DNA from: CAVXXB01 sp963765585
Lineage (GTDB): Bacteria > Calditrichota > Calditrichia > JAJRVZ01
Assembly (NCBI GenBank): GCA_963765585.1
Contig: CAVXXB010000012.1
Location: forward strand, 620,001 to 684,000
Length of the DNA: 64,000 nt
Direction: 5' to 3'
The notes under the pieces are model-generated. The model saw only the letters and a program-made list of their open reading frames with translations, was not told where the DNA came from and did no database searches. Below are positions 17,480-25,735 of the stretch, in pieces (within the stretch, counting starts at the first letter, position 1; each line of letters begins with the position of its first letter). A program made the translations under genes and the position numbers.

Positions 17480-18592
17480 GTGAAACTTCCCGAACTGATT
17501 AAATATTCTAAAAAGATTATTGGTGATCGCATGCAGATGAATTATTTCAGCCGCATGCATGGGACCATTCTTTTTCGCCAATACGTCGATCAAATTTCTG
17601 ATGCGGAAATCGAAAATATTGTTCATACCTTGATCGCCAATGGTATCTATGCCCAGTTGCAGTTGACCGGAAGAGAATATTTATTACGTATATATCAGGA
17701 CTATTCAAATGTTCGTGTTGAAAATACACGTATCAATGTTATATTATTTATTGCAACATTTATTAGTACCGCACTCAGTGGTGCGTTGCTCCGTGGCGTA
17801 GATCCATTCGCCAGTATAGAAAACATTCTGGTGGGTTTTCCATATGCCATTGCTATTCTTGCTATACTAGGCGCCCATGAGATGGGGCACTACGTTTATG
17901 CTTTGCGGTATAAGATCTATGCAACACTGCCTTATTTTATCCCGTCAATCTGGCCTGGATTCCTGATTGGCACATTTGGTGCTTTTATCAAAATTAAATC
18001 TCCGATTCCAAATAAAAAGGCATTATTTGATGTGGGAATCGCCGGTCCATTGGCAGGTCTGGCAGTCAGCTTGTTTTTCCTGTTTTATGGATTTGCATCA
18101 TTGCCGGATGCCGAAGGTGTGGTTGCCTATGTATCGCAGATACATGAGTGGTCAGAAAGTGGCGAAGGCGCGCTGACATTAGGCACGAGCCTGATGTTTA
18201 GTTTTTTAACCTACATAATGGATGCCGGCCATTTGCCAATGTATGAAGTGTATCATTTTCCATTTATATTTGCCGGTTGGGTTGGCTTACTTGTCACAGC
18301 TCTGAATCTGATGCCAATCGGTCAGTTAGATGGCGGTCATATCAGTTATGCACTCTTTGGCAAAAAGGCAAAATATGTCGCGATAGGCGCATTTATTGCT
18401 CTGGCATTGCTAAACTTTTATGCAACCAACTGGATCCTCTGGACGATATTGATTCTGTTTGTGATCAGGCTAAAGCATCCTCCAACCATGAATGATAATA
18501 TTGAGATTGATGACAACCGGAAAATTCTCGGATGGTTGTCATATGCTATCTTTATTCTATGTTTCTCACCAATGCCGATCTATTTTTCATAA
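17480..18592 (+). CDS. M50-family membrane zinc metalloprotease (site-2 protease type)
   Basis: A 370-residue polytopic membrane protein. The zinc motif is HEMGH at residues 133-137 within a membrane segment, and the third ligand lies in NLMPIGQLDGGH near residue 284. About six transmembrane segments are visible. The N-terminal 85 residues are soluble and resemble a small cytosolic domain. A GTG start is preceded by AGGA at 7 bases. Site-2 proteases cut within membranes, often releasing regulators or clearing signal peptide remnants; the substrate is unknown. Confidence 0.88.
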   Translation: MKLPELIKYSKKIIGDRMQMNYFSRMHGTILFRQYVDQISDAEIENIVHTLIANGIYAQLQLTGREYLLRIYQDYSNVRVENTRINVILFIATFISTALSGALLRGVDPFASIENILVGFPYAIAILAILGAHEMGHYVYALRYKIYATLPYFIPSIWPGFLIGTFGAFIKIKSPIPNKKALFDVGIAGPLAGLAVSLFFLFYGFASLPDAEGVVAYVSQIHEWSESGEGALTLGTSLMFSFLTYIMDAGHLPMYEVYHFPFIFAGWVGLLVTALNLMPIGQLDGGHISYALFGKKAKYVAIGAFIALALLNFYATNWILWTILILFVIRLKHPPTMNDNIEIDDNRKILGWLSYAIFILCFSPMPIYFS

Positions 18593-18619
18593 TACTATCT
18601 AAGAATACCGGGAGTCAAT

Positions 18620-19195
18620 TTGATATATATATTTATTGCCGCGCTGAGTTTGTTATTGCTGCTGATAATTATCAACTATTTACGGAAACTACACTGGGAT
18701 ATAATTCATCGTAACCTGCTTGATCTGGTTGATGAAATCGGTGGAAAAGTGATCCGTCAGGGAATGTTGGGCCGTCCAATTTATCATGGTCAATATAACA
18801 ATCTGGATATAACGGTAAATTTTAGTACCGAACGGATTAAAAGCGGTCGAAAAAATCTGATTGATATCAGCATTGGTACCCCTCTGAAACAATCATTCAC
18901 TATTTCTTCGTTTGATTGGCTGAACGAAAGGGAAGAAAGTGCCATCGAAGAATTTGAAGAATTTAATATGGATGGAACTATAAGATATGGTATCAGAAAA
19001 TCGTCGGATACTACAGATATAAATGAAAAATTACAAACCTTTCTAAAGGAGCTCGATCCATTTCTTTTTCTGTTTGTTGGAACCAATGGCATACTCTTTG
19101 AAAAAGAAGGGGGGAATCTGGCAATTTCCACCAGGCACCCCGAACTAAAAAATCAACTTATGTCTATTTCTGCACTGATTGGAGTATTGGAGTGA
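18620..19195 (+). CDS. Membrane-anchored protein of unknown function
   Basis: A 191-residue protein starting at TTG (GGGAG upstream) with one N-terminal transmembrane segment (IYIFIAALSLLLLLIIINYL) and a soluble alpha/beta domain (GGKVIRQGMLGRPIYHGQYNNLDITVNF, then FDWLNEREESAIEEFEEF). I do not recognise the family. It overlaps the era start by 4 bases, so the two are translationally coupled; this position may reflect convenience rather than shared function. Confidence 0.7.
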   Translation: MIYIFIAALSLLLLLIIINYLRKLHWDIIHRNLLDLVDEIGGKVIRQGMLGRPIYHGQYNNLDITVNFSTERIKSGRKNLIDISIGTPLKQSFTISSFDWLNEREESAIEEFEEFNMDGTIRYGIRKSSDTTDINEKLQTFLKELDPFLFLFVGTNGILFEKEGGNLAISTRHPELKNQLMSISALIGVLE

Positions 19196-20091
19196 GTCAA
19201 TTCAGAGCGGGATATATCACCATACTTGGAAAGCCCAATGTAGGAAAGTCCACATTACTCAATGAACTCCTGGATTTTAAACTTTCAATTACTTCCCCCA
19301 AACCGCAGACTACACGCCGCAAAATAATGGGCATTATGAGCGGTGTGGAATATCAGCTTATATTTCTGGATACACCGGGGATATTGGAACCCAAGTACCA
19401 GTTGCAAAGGGCCATGTTCAGTCATATCCAGTCATCCGTTGCGGATGCAGACGCACTCGCATATCTTATCGATGCAAAAATGATAAAAAACAGTAAAGAT
19501 TATGATCAGGATGTAGAGTTGCTCGGGCAGATTAATCCTCAAAAAAAACCAGTCATACTTATTCTGAACAAAATCGATTTGGTTGATAAATCTCAGCTGC
19601 TGCCCATAATTGAAAACTATACCCGGATGTATGAATTTGAAAAGATTATCCCGGTTTCTGCTCTGAAAGGAGATGGAATCACAGAACTACGTATGGAATT
19701 GATCGCAGCATTGCCGCTGCATCCGCCATATTATGATCCTGAAATTTTAACGGACCACCCGGAACGGTTTATTGCTGCAGAATTGATAAGGGAACAAATA
19801 TTCCAGTATTTTAAGCAGGAAATACCATATTCGACGGAAGTACAGATAGAGGAATTTAAAGAGCGTGAGAACGGTAAAGATCTCATACGTGCTGTGATAT
19901 ACATTGAGAGAGATTCTCAAAAGGGTATTATCATCGGTAAACAGGGACAGACCTTAAAAAAGATTGGTGCCCGGGCACGTGGTGAGATTGAAAAATTTTT
20001 AGACAGGCCGATCTTCCTCGATTTACGGGTTAAAGTAAAAAAAGACTGGCGCCGTGATGAAGTGCAGATAAAACGTTTTGGATACTCCTAA
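19192..20091 (+). CDS. era: GTPase Era
   Basis: A 299-residue protein of normal length with GTG start. G motifs: GKPNVGKSTL, SPKPQTTRRKIMGI, DTPGI, NKIDLVD and SALKG. The C-terminal KH domain includes VIYIERDSQKGIIIGKQGQTLKKIG. Era binds 16S rRNA and assists 30S subunit assembly. It is coupled to the preceding membrane protein gene. Confidence 0.97.
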   Translation: MSQFRAGYITILGKPNVGKSTLLNELLDFKLSITSPKPQTTRRKIMGIMSGVEYQLIFLDTPGILEPKYQLQRAMFSHIQSSVADADALAYLIDAKMIKNSKDYDQDVELLGQINPQKKPVILILNKIDLVDKSQLLPIIENYTRMYEFEKIIPVSALKGDGITELRMELIAALPLHPPYYDPEILTDHPERFIAAELIREQIFQYFKQEIPYSTEVQIEEFKERENGKDLIRAVIYIERDSQKGIIIGKQGQTLKKIGARARGEIEKFLDRPIFLDLRVKVKKDWRRDEVQIKRFGYS

Positions 20092-20105
20092 TACTGGATG
20101 AAAGA

Positions 20106-20792
20106 ATGAAAAACAGACTATTATTATTTGACATCGACGGAACAATCCTATCAACCCATGGCATCCCGAGAATCGCCATGGGAAAGGTTTTAAGCCGCAG
20201 GTATCAGAACTTTCACTATGATGAAAATTTTAATTTTTCCGGCAGGACCGATTGGGAAATTATTGAACACCTGCTGGAATTTGGCGGCCACACCAGTTCT
20301 CCCGAATTAGTAAAAATTATAATGCAGGAATTTGCTGTCGAATTGGAAAGTGAACTGCAAAATGGCAAACCACCACTCGTCTATGCCGGTGTGCGTCAAT
20401 TACTTGAGTCCCTGTCAAATCTCTCCGGAATCTACCTCGGTCTGGTAACAGGTAACATTGAGGCGGGAGCGGAAATTAAACTATCATTGGCGAAACTCTG
20501 GCATCATTTTGAAGTGGGCGGATTTGGTGACGATGCCCGTAACCGGAGTGATCTTCCCCCACTTGCCATATCACGCGCACAGAGTTTGTATGGAGTTGAG
20601 TTCGGCGAGGATGAGACGTGGGTTATAGGTGATAGTGAGTTTGATATTAAATGTGCCAGTGACAATAATCTTCGCTCACTTGCCGTGAGTACCGGCTGGA
20701 CCAGTCATGATGTATTGGCAAAAAACAATCCGGATTATCTGGTAGAAGATTTTTCTGATGTGGATGCAATTCAAAAAATCCTGGTTGAATAA
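20106..20792 (+). CDS. HAD-family phosphatase
   Basis: A 228-residue HAD hydrolase. Motif I is FDIDGTIL (residues 8-15, nucleophile Asp9 and Asp11), motif II is the LVTGN segment near 117, and motif IV is VIGDSEFDIKCA. The cap region between motifs I and II is helical, as in phosphoglycolate phosphatase-like (class IA) enzymes. The physiological substrate cannot be assigned. It lies 14 bases after era and 2 bases before thpR. Confidence 0.85.
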   Translation: MKNRLLLFDIDGTILSTHGIPRIAMGKVLSRRYQNFHYDENFNFSGRTDWEIIEHLLEFGGHTSSPELVKIIMQEFAVELESELQNGKPPLVYAGVRQLLESLSNLSGIYLGLVTGNIEAGAEIKLSLAKLWHHFEVGGFGDDARNRSDLPPLAISRAQSLYGVEFGEDETWVIGDSEFDIKCASDNNLRSLAVSTGWTSHDVLAKNNPDYLVEDFSDVDAIQKILVE

Positions 20793-20794
20793 GT

Positions 20795-21368
20795 ATGAGT
20801 CTCAACAATCTCACCCGCTGCTTTATCGCCATTCCCATTCCCTCACAAATTCGGGATGAAATTGCCGTATATCTGAATAAATTGAAAGAAATTGCACCGG
20901 AAGTACGATGGGTAAAACCGACAGGCATCCATATCACATTAAAGTTCCTGGCTGAGCAACCTGATGATATGGTAAATAGGATTGCGCAGGAACTAGTAGG
21001 AGGTAGGAGAGGTTTGCAGGTCGTTTCAACTGGTAGTTACCGGAGCCGGTTGTTTCCCTAATGCAAGAAAACCGCGTGTGTTTTGGCTGGGACTGGAACA
21101 CGATCAGGATAATTCCTTATTTATACTTCATGATTGGATTGACAAATGTCTGGAACCGCTGGGGTTTGAACGGGAGAAGCGGAGATTCTCACCACATTTA
21201 ACCATAGGAAGGGTGAAAATCTCCTCCGACTATCAAAGTATAATTGAATATTATACAAAAAATCCGTTCCCACGCATGAATTATGCTGTGGATGAACTCA
21301 TACTCATGAAAAGTGAATTAAGGCCGCAGGGCGCCATTTACACGCCAATAAAGACATTCTTATTGTAG
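20795..21368 (+). pseudogene. thpR: RNA 2',3'-cyclic phosphodiesterase (2'-5' RNA ligase family), frameshifted
   Basis: Two open frames (20795-21061 and the +1 frame through 21368) together make one ThpR. The first has the catalytic HITL motif, the second HLTI, which are the two HxTx motifs of the family. The break is a perfect tandem repeat of GTAGGAG at 20996-21009; removing one copy restores a continuous protein reading SFQLVVTGAGCFPNARKPRV across the junction. As written the first half stops at 21061 and neither half would be active. A slipped-strand duplication or a reversible phase switch would look like this; an assembly error is also possible. Confidence 0.85.
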
Positions 21369-21429
21369 GGACGCTTTCAAAGCGTCCCTACTTCAATTTA
21401 TAACTAACGGAATGGTCTCAGACCATTCC
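21365..21429. terminator. Two hairpins between convergent genes
   Basis: A 13-bp near-perfect palindrome (GTAGGGACGCTTT and its complement, one-base loop) at 21365-21391 and a 9-bp stem GGAATGGTC with a three-base loop at 21409-21429. They lie between the thpR stop and the ABC ATPase stop, so they could end transcription from both sides. There is no T-run, and such palindromes are also common as dispersed intergenic repeats. Confidence 0.5.
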
Positions 21430-22905
21430 CTACGAATCCGCTTTTAGATAATATCTACTGCCTGCCGGCACCAGCTTTTCAAAAATTTCTTCGTTATGCG
21501 AAATTAACAAAATCCCTTTGGCCTCTTTCTGTTTTTGCCGGATGATATCAATTATCTTTACCATACTCGTGAAATCGAGTCCATTCAAAGGTTCATCCAG
21601 TATAATAATATCTGTGTCGAGAAAAAAAGTTCGCATAATATTCAGGCGCTGCTTTTGACCACCACTGAGATAACGTATTTTTTGATTCAAAAAGCTATCA
21701 GAAATATCATCATCAAAAAAGAAACGCAGTGCATCCATTAATCGTTTTTTATCCGGTTTCTTAGCTGCCGGTAATCCAGTGAAAACATCCTTTACTTTGG
21801 AGTTGAGATTCAACGCTTCATCTGCATGTTGAAATACCATCCCAATTTTACTGGCCCATACAGATTTTTTCCAAACATGTTTCGGAGTATGTTCATTTAT
21901 TTCCAGATCGGGAAAAATCATTTTTATCTTTTTTGCCTGATACAGACCGACTAATATCTTGGCGAGAGTTGTTTTTCCAACTCCACTTCCGGCCTTCAGA
22001 TATATCAGTTCATGGGGAAAAATCTTAAGCGGTTCCTCGCTGGAAAAATCGGCATCTTTTGAAATAGTAAACCGTTTATGAAATATTTCAAATCCGCTTT
22101 CAATGGTCAATAGCGGTTTGCCCTCGGGGATCACTTCACTGGTTTGAATACCATTCAGCCAATCCGTATAGACTTTACTGGAAAATTTGTGAATGGAATG
22201 TTGGATTTCCTGCCGTGACAATTCCATAAAAGAAATATTTTGTCTTATCCCGGCTGCATACTGATTGATCCGGCTGATCATGGAATAATCATGAGAGATG
22301 AACAGCATTGTTTTTGGCATTCCTGATAGTTGTTTGATAAGCAGATCTAAAAATATATCACGATTTGCATTATCCAGGCTTCCCGTAGGTTCATCAAATA
22401 TGAAGACTCCGGAATCAGTCATAGATTTTAATGCCATTTTCTTCAATGCCATAGCCAGCAAGATTCGCTGCTTTTCACCACCACTCGGCCGGTAGGGTTG
22501 CGGATAAATATTGGTTAAACTTTCGATCTGTTCATTGCTTTGCTCCGGCCAGAGTTCACTTAATACAGTCTTCGCTCCATCAGAATCGGAAAGGTCCCCT
22601 TCATTTAACTGTTCCGATATTTTCATCAGGGGATTCAGATGTGTCGAGGGTTCCTGGAAGACAAAAAAACCGTGTTTCTTAATTTCTTGGCAAAATTTAC
22701 TATCGAGATATCTTTCATATGGTTGCCCGTTAACAAGTACCGACAGGTCCTCTGTGTCAAGCAACCCATATATGGCCCGTGCCAGGAGCGATTTTCCAAT
22801 CCCCGATTCGCCGAATAAGAACGTGATACCATGCTCCAGCAGTTCAAAATCACGAATGTCAATGAGTATTCTGTCTTTGGTTGCTATCTTAATATCGAAT
22901 TTCAT
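21430..22905 (-). CDS. Fused two-domain ABC transporter ATPase, peptide type
   Basis: A 491-residue protein with two ABC domains in one chain. Domain 1 (residues 1-235) has Walker A GESGIGKS at 32-39, a signature PSGGEKQR and Walker B FIFDEPTG. Domain 2 (about 265-491) has Walker A GSGVGKTT, signature LSGGQKQR and IILDEPLNG. In Dpp/Opp systems these are normally two proteins, DppD and DppF; here they are fused. Both active sites look complete. GGAG lies before the ATG, and the start overlaps the end of the preceding permease gene by 4 bases. It is the last gene of the six-gene operon. Confidence 0.88.
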   Translation of the reverse strand: MKFDIKIATKDRILIDIRDFELLEHGITFLFGESGIGKSLLARAIYGLLDTEDLSVLVNGQPYERYLDSKFCQEIKKHGFFVFQEPSTHLNPLMKISEQLNEGDLSDSDGAKTVLSELWPEQSNEQIESLTNIYPQPYRPSGGEKQRILLAMALKKMALKSMTDSGVFIFDEPTGSLDNANRDIFLDLLIKQLSGMPKTMLFISHDYSMISRINQYAAGIRQNISFMELSRQEIQHSIHKFSSKVYTDWLNGIQTSEVIPEGKPLLTIESGFEIFHKRFTISKDADFSSEEPLKIFPHELIYLKAGSGVGKTTLAKILVGLYQAKKIKMIFPDLEINEHTPKHVWKKSVWASKIGMVFQHADEALNLNSKVKDVFTGLPAAKKPDKKRLMDALRFFFDDDISDSFLNQKIRYLSGGQKQRLNIMRTFFLDTDIIILDEPLNGLDFTSMVKIIDIIRQKQKEAKGILLISHNEEIFEKLVPAGSRYYLKADS

Positions 22906-23765
22906 AACCGGTGTCTCCGGGCGTAGCCATTTGATATATGATACAAACAGAGCAAGGTAAAAACGATCAAAAATGCCACCGTAATGCCCTGAAGATGCTC
23001 AAAGAACAGATTGTCGATGTGATTCCAATGTGTAATTGCATATCCAATAGCCAGAATATCCTGTTTAGAATCGATTTTTGCCAACAGACTACCGAGTGTA
23101 GCGGGGAAATTAACGGAACTCACTTCGGTTGATAATCCGACTGAAATAATAAAGTCGATACTGCACTGTAAAAATATGGCCATGCTAAAAATGGAGATCA
23201 GCTTATTTATAATATGGGATGGACTGCTACGGAATAAAATTTCACGAACAATAATATGAAACTTACTGATACCGCATACGATCATCGCATTATAGAAATC
23301 CGTTTTCTTATAGTATTCGATACGTTCGATGAGTAAATCACTCAGCTCGGGAAATATAAAAATACTGAGGATAACGGCGATGCATAATATGATCAGAAAA
23401 TCGTTCTGGATAATTTCATTTTGAATCACAATGGTCAGCAGAACATAGCCGATTAATATTCCGACAATTTGTGGAATCGAACGGATCAGGTTGATTATAA
23501 ATCGTCCGGAAATTTGTATGGCCGGCATAAAAAATTGCTGCAGAAAAGTATAGGTCAGGGCCAGTAAGGTGGTCATTATAATTACCAGCCCGGATATAAT
23601 AATGGTATTAAAAAATGCGGATTCAACCTGGTAACGCGCCGGTGCATTAAGAAACATATAATTCCAGATCCATAACATGCTAATACCGGTCAGCCAGACA
23701 AGAACCCAGAGTTGATCCCGGGCCTGCAAAAAATAATTAATTATTTTATCAAAAATACGCTGCAT
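22902..23765 (-). CDS. ABC transporter permease, DppC type (divergent)
   Basis: An integral membrane protein of about 287 residues from the ATG at 23765, which has AGGA six bases upstream; an in-frame ATG at 23798 lacks a ribosome site. Five to six hydrophobic segments are visible. The loop TDFYNAMIVCGISKFHIIVREIL matches the permease EAA motif that contacts the ATPase, and the end region with NFPATLGSLLAKI fits the DppC end pattern. Overall it is poorly conserved and was identified partly by context. It precedes the fused ATPase gene. Confidence 0.75.
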   Translation of the reverse strand: MQRIFDKIINYFLQARDQLWVLVWLTGISMLWIWNYMFLNAPARYQVESAFFNTIIISGLVIIMTTLLALTYTFLQQFFMPAIQISGRFIINLIRSIPQIVGILIGYVLLTIVIQNEIIQNDFLIILCIAVILSIFIFPELSDLLIERIEYYKKTDFYNAMIVCGISKFHIIVREILFRSSPSHIINKLISIFSMAIFLQCSIDFIISVGLSTEVSSVNFPATLGSLLAKIDSKQDILAIGYAITHWNHIDNLFFEHLQGITVAFLIVFTLLCLYHISNGYARRHRL

Positions 23766-23769
23766 ATAT

Positions 23770-24861
23770 CTATTCCTGTGATCCTGCGATATTTTCATAT
23801 TTATTTACAAAATGATACTGTAAATAATCACAGTAGATCTCAGTTAATTTTAATAACAGAAAGATCAAAAAGATGATCAATAAAACGACTTGAAAATTTT
23901 GGTAAAGAATATTTTGCAAGAGTTCATAACATAGATGACCTTGTATGTTCAATGCCATCTCAATAATAACCAATCCGCTGATCAGAAATGAGGCCTGTTC
24001 CTTAATACTTGAGATAAATTGAAACCGGGCATTTTTATAGATGTGTTGAAATACATGTCCGTCAAATGATTTGTTTATCCGGAAAATTTTATGATATCGC
24101 AGACCATCACGCTTGTTTGTCAGATAATTGTTGCTCAGGTTTTTTACTCTTGCCGTGCGCACATATCCCTTACGACTTTCAGCTAACAGAAATGTATAGA
24201 ATTTTTGAGTATAGCTGATCAGTAATCCATTTGATATAATACCCAGAAGGATCATGAAGAAGATAGAGTCCGTATCAAATCGTGTTTTGAACGAATAGGC
24301 AATCACATAGGCAGGCGAGAACAAAACGAGATATATCATACCCTTCATTATTGCCTTTACTAATAATACAATTATACTCTTATAAGAAGTGTGTGCATCT
24401 GATCTCAACTGTGTGTGGATTGATAATAAATATGAGGATTTGTTTTGCTGCATTTTTACAAACTTCAATATGGCCAGACTTTGTGCGCCATAGTAGGTTA
24501 AAATTAAGACTATTACAAAAACTATGATAAACTTGAGATACATAAAGATGATTTGTATACCCTTGTCCCAATCCAGGACTTTATCGCTGGCTCTCTGAAC
24601 AAAAATATTTCCTGACCCCTGAGATATGATCTGTAGTATCGAATCATTTCTGGCAGTCTCACCGGAATAAAAAAAGTGAAGACTCTCTTTCAACATGAGT
24701 TTCTGCAGAGGATCGTCGGGATTAATAAAATTTAATGCGTTAGCCCGATCACCAGCCACCTGGTTTGTATTTGATGAGGGTGAAAGCAAAATTGCAACCG
24801 CACCAAAGAGCACGGCAATGAATAAAACACTTATGATATGTTCGGTTAGATTATGGCGCAT
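23770..24861 (-). CDS. ABC transporter permease, DppB type (divergent)
   Basis: A 363-residue membrane protein. The EAA-like loop GYVRTARVKNLS is that of DppB-type permeases, and the last 90 residues (QASFLISGLVIIEMALNIQGH) follow the DppB C-terminal pattern. An insertion of roughly 25 residues separates the two halves of the EAA region. A periplasmic stretch of about 80 residues follows the first membrane segment. The start overlaps the previous gene's stop by 11 bases. Divergence from textbook DppB is large, so the assignment rests on motif plus context. Confidence 0.75.
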   Translation of the reverse strand: MRHNLTEHIISVLFIAVLFGAVAILLSPSSNTNQVAGDRANALNFINPDDPLQKLMLKESLHFFYSGETARNDSILQIISQGSGNIFVQRASDKVLDWDKGIQIIFMYLKFIIVFVIVLILTYYGAQSLAILKFVKMQQNKSSYLLSIHTQLRSDAHTSYKSIIVLLVKAIMKGMIYLVLFSPAYVIAYSFKTRFDTDSIFFMILLGIISNGLLISYTQKFYTFLLAESRKGYVRTARVKNLSNNYLTNKRDGLRYHKIFRINKSFDGHVFQHIYKNARFQFISSIKEQASFLISGLVIIEMALNIQGHLCYELLQNILYQNFQVVLLIIFLIFLLLKLTEIYCDYLQYHFVNKYENIAGSQE

Positions 24862-25732
24862 AAATAATATAGCGATTTAAAATGTCTGACGTTTGTAATC
24901 TGTATTTACTTCCCAACAATAGGTATTCGATTTCCTGAATAAATCGTGCATTACTTTCAGAAAAATCTGATGCGTATTTATCGGGAACAAAATCCAACTG
25001 AAGAGATCCATCCTCTTGTTTGATCTGCCACTGAGGCGTGATTTGGCTCGATCCTGTTTGATCATTCAGTACTTCGAAAAGATTCTCAAAAACTAAATTT
25101 ACCTGTTCCGTTTTGGCGACGATTTTTCCGAAAACAATTTCATCCGTGGTACTATCCTGTCGTTGTGGTACATCCTCCCTCTTTCCCCAAAATTTATTAT
25201 TTGGAAATCGCATCCAGCCATACCGATTGACCTGACCCGGTATAAATACATAGTGATCGGATCTATATTTAAAAATCCGAATTACCTGGGTGTTCCGGGG
25301 GATCAATAGTTTGTCAGACTTTTCACGATCAGGCGATTGAAGCGCCATCTTCCCGCTCTCAAAAACGTAAACTGTATCCAGAATCTGACTTACATTATCA
25401 TACATTTGAAAATTTGATAATTGGGAGGACTGCACAGGGACATAGAGAATCTGATCCTTATACCTGACCTTAATAGCCTGGGTATAGTCATCACTCAATG
25501 TTACGTTCGCATCAATGACCTCTGCGGGTAGGTACTCAGGAAAATCGTTTAGCTCAGACGGGCTGAGACGCTGTTCGTATTTATTGAGCAGGGTAACAGA
25601 CTGAGGTTGATTGATAATCATATAATTTAGCTTTTGAGCCCGGGTAGTTCCCGTAACAAAAAAGCATACTATGACGATCAATAATATTCTAAAATAGAGT
25701 GTCCTGTGCAAAACGGGATCAATCACAGTCAA
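24851..25732 (-). CDS. Secreted or membrane-anchored protein of unknown function in ABC operon
   Basis: A 293-residue protein with an N-terminal hydrophobic segment (LYFRILLIVIVCFFVTGTTRAQ), probably a signal peptide. The start is uncertain: TTG at 25732 or GTG at 25726. The mature part is beta-rich (DNVSQILDTVYVFESGKM, SDHYVFIPGQVNRYGWMRF) and I do not recognise it. It sits between the substrate-binding protein and the permeases, tightly packed, so it is probably a dedicated accessory part of this transporter, for example a periplasmic adaptor. That role is inference only. Confidence 0.6.
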   Translation of the reverse strand: MTVIDPVLHRTLYFRILLIVIVCFFVTGTTRAQKLNYMIINQPQSVTLLNKYEQRLSPSELNDFPEYLPAEVIDANVTLSDDYTQAIKVRYKDQILYVPVQSSQLSNFQMYDNVSQILDTVYVFESGKMALQSPDREKSDKLLIPRNTQVIRIFKYRSDHYVFIPGQVNRYGWMRFPNNKFWGKREDVPQRQDSTTDEIVFGKIVAKTEQVNLVFENLFEVLNDQTGSSQITPQWQIKQEDGSLQLDFVPDKYASDFSESNARFIQEIEYLLLGSKYRLQTSDILNRYIIYAP

Positions 25733-25735
25733 CTT

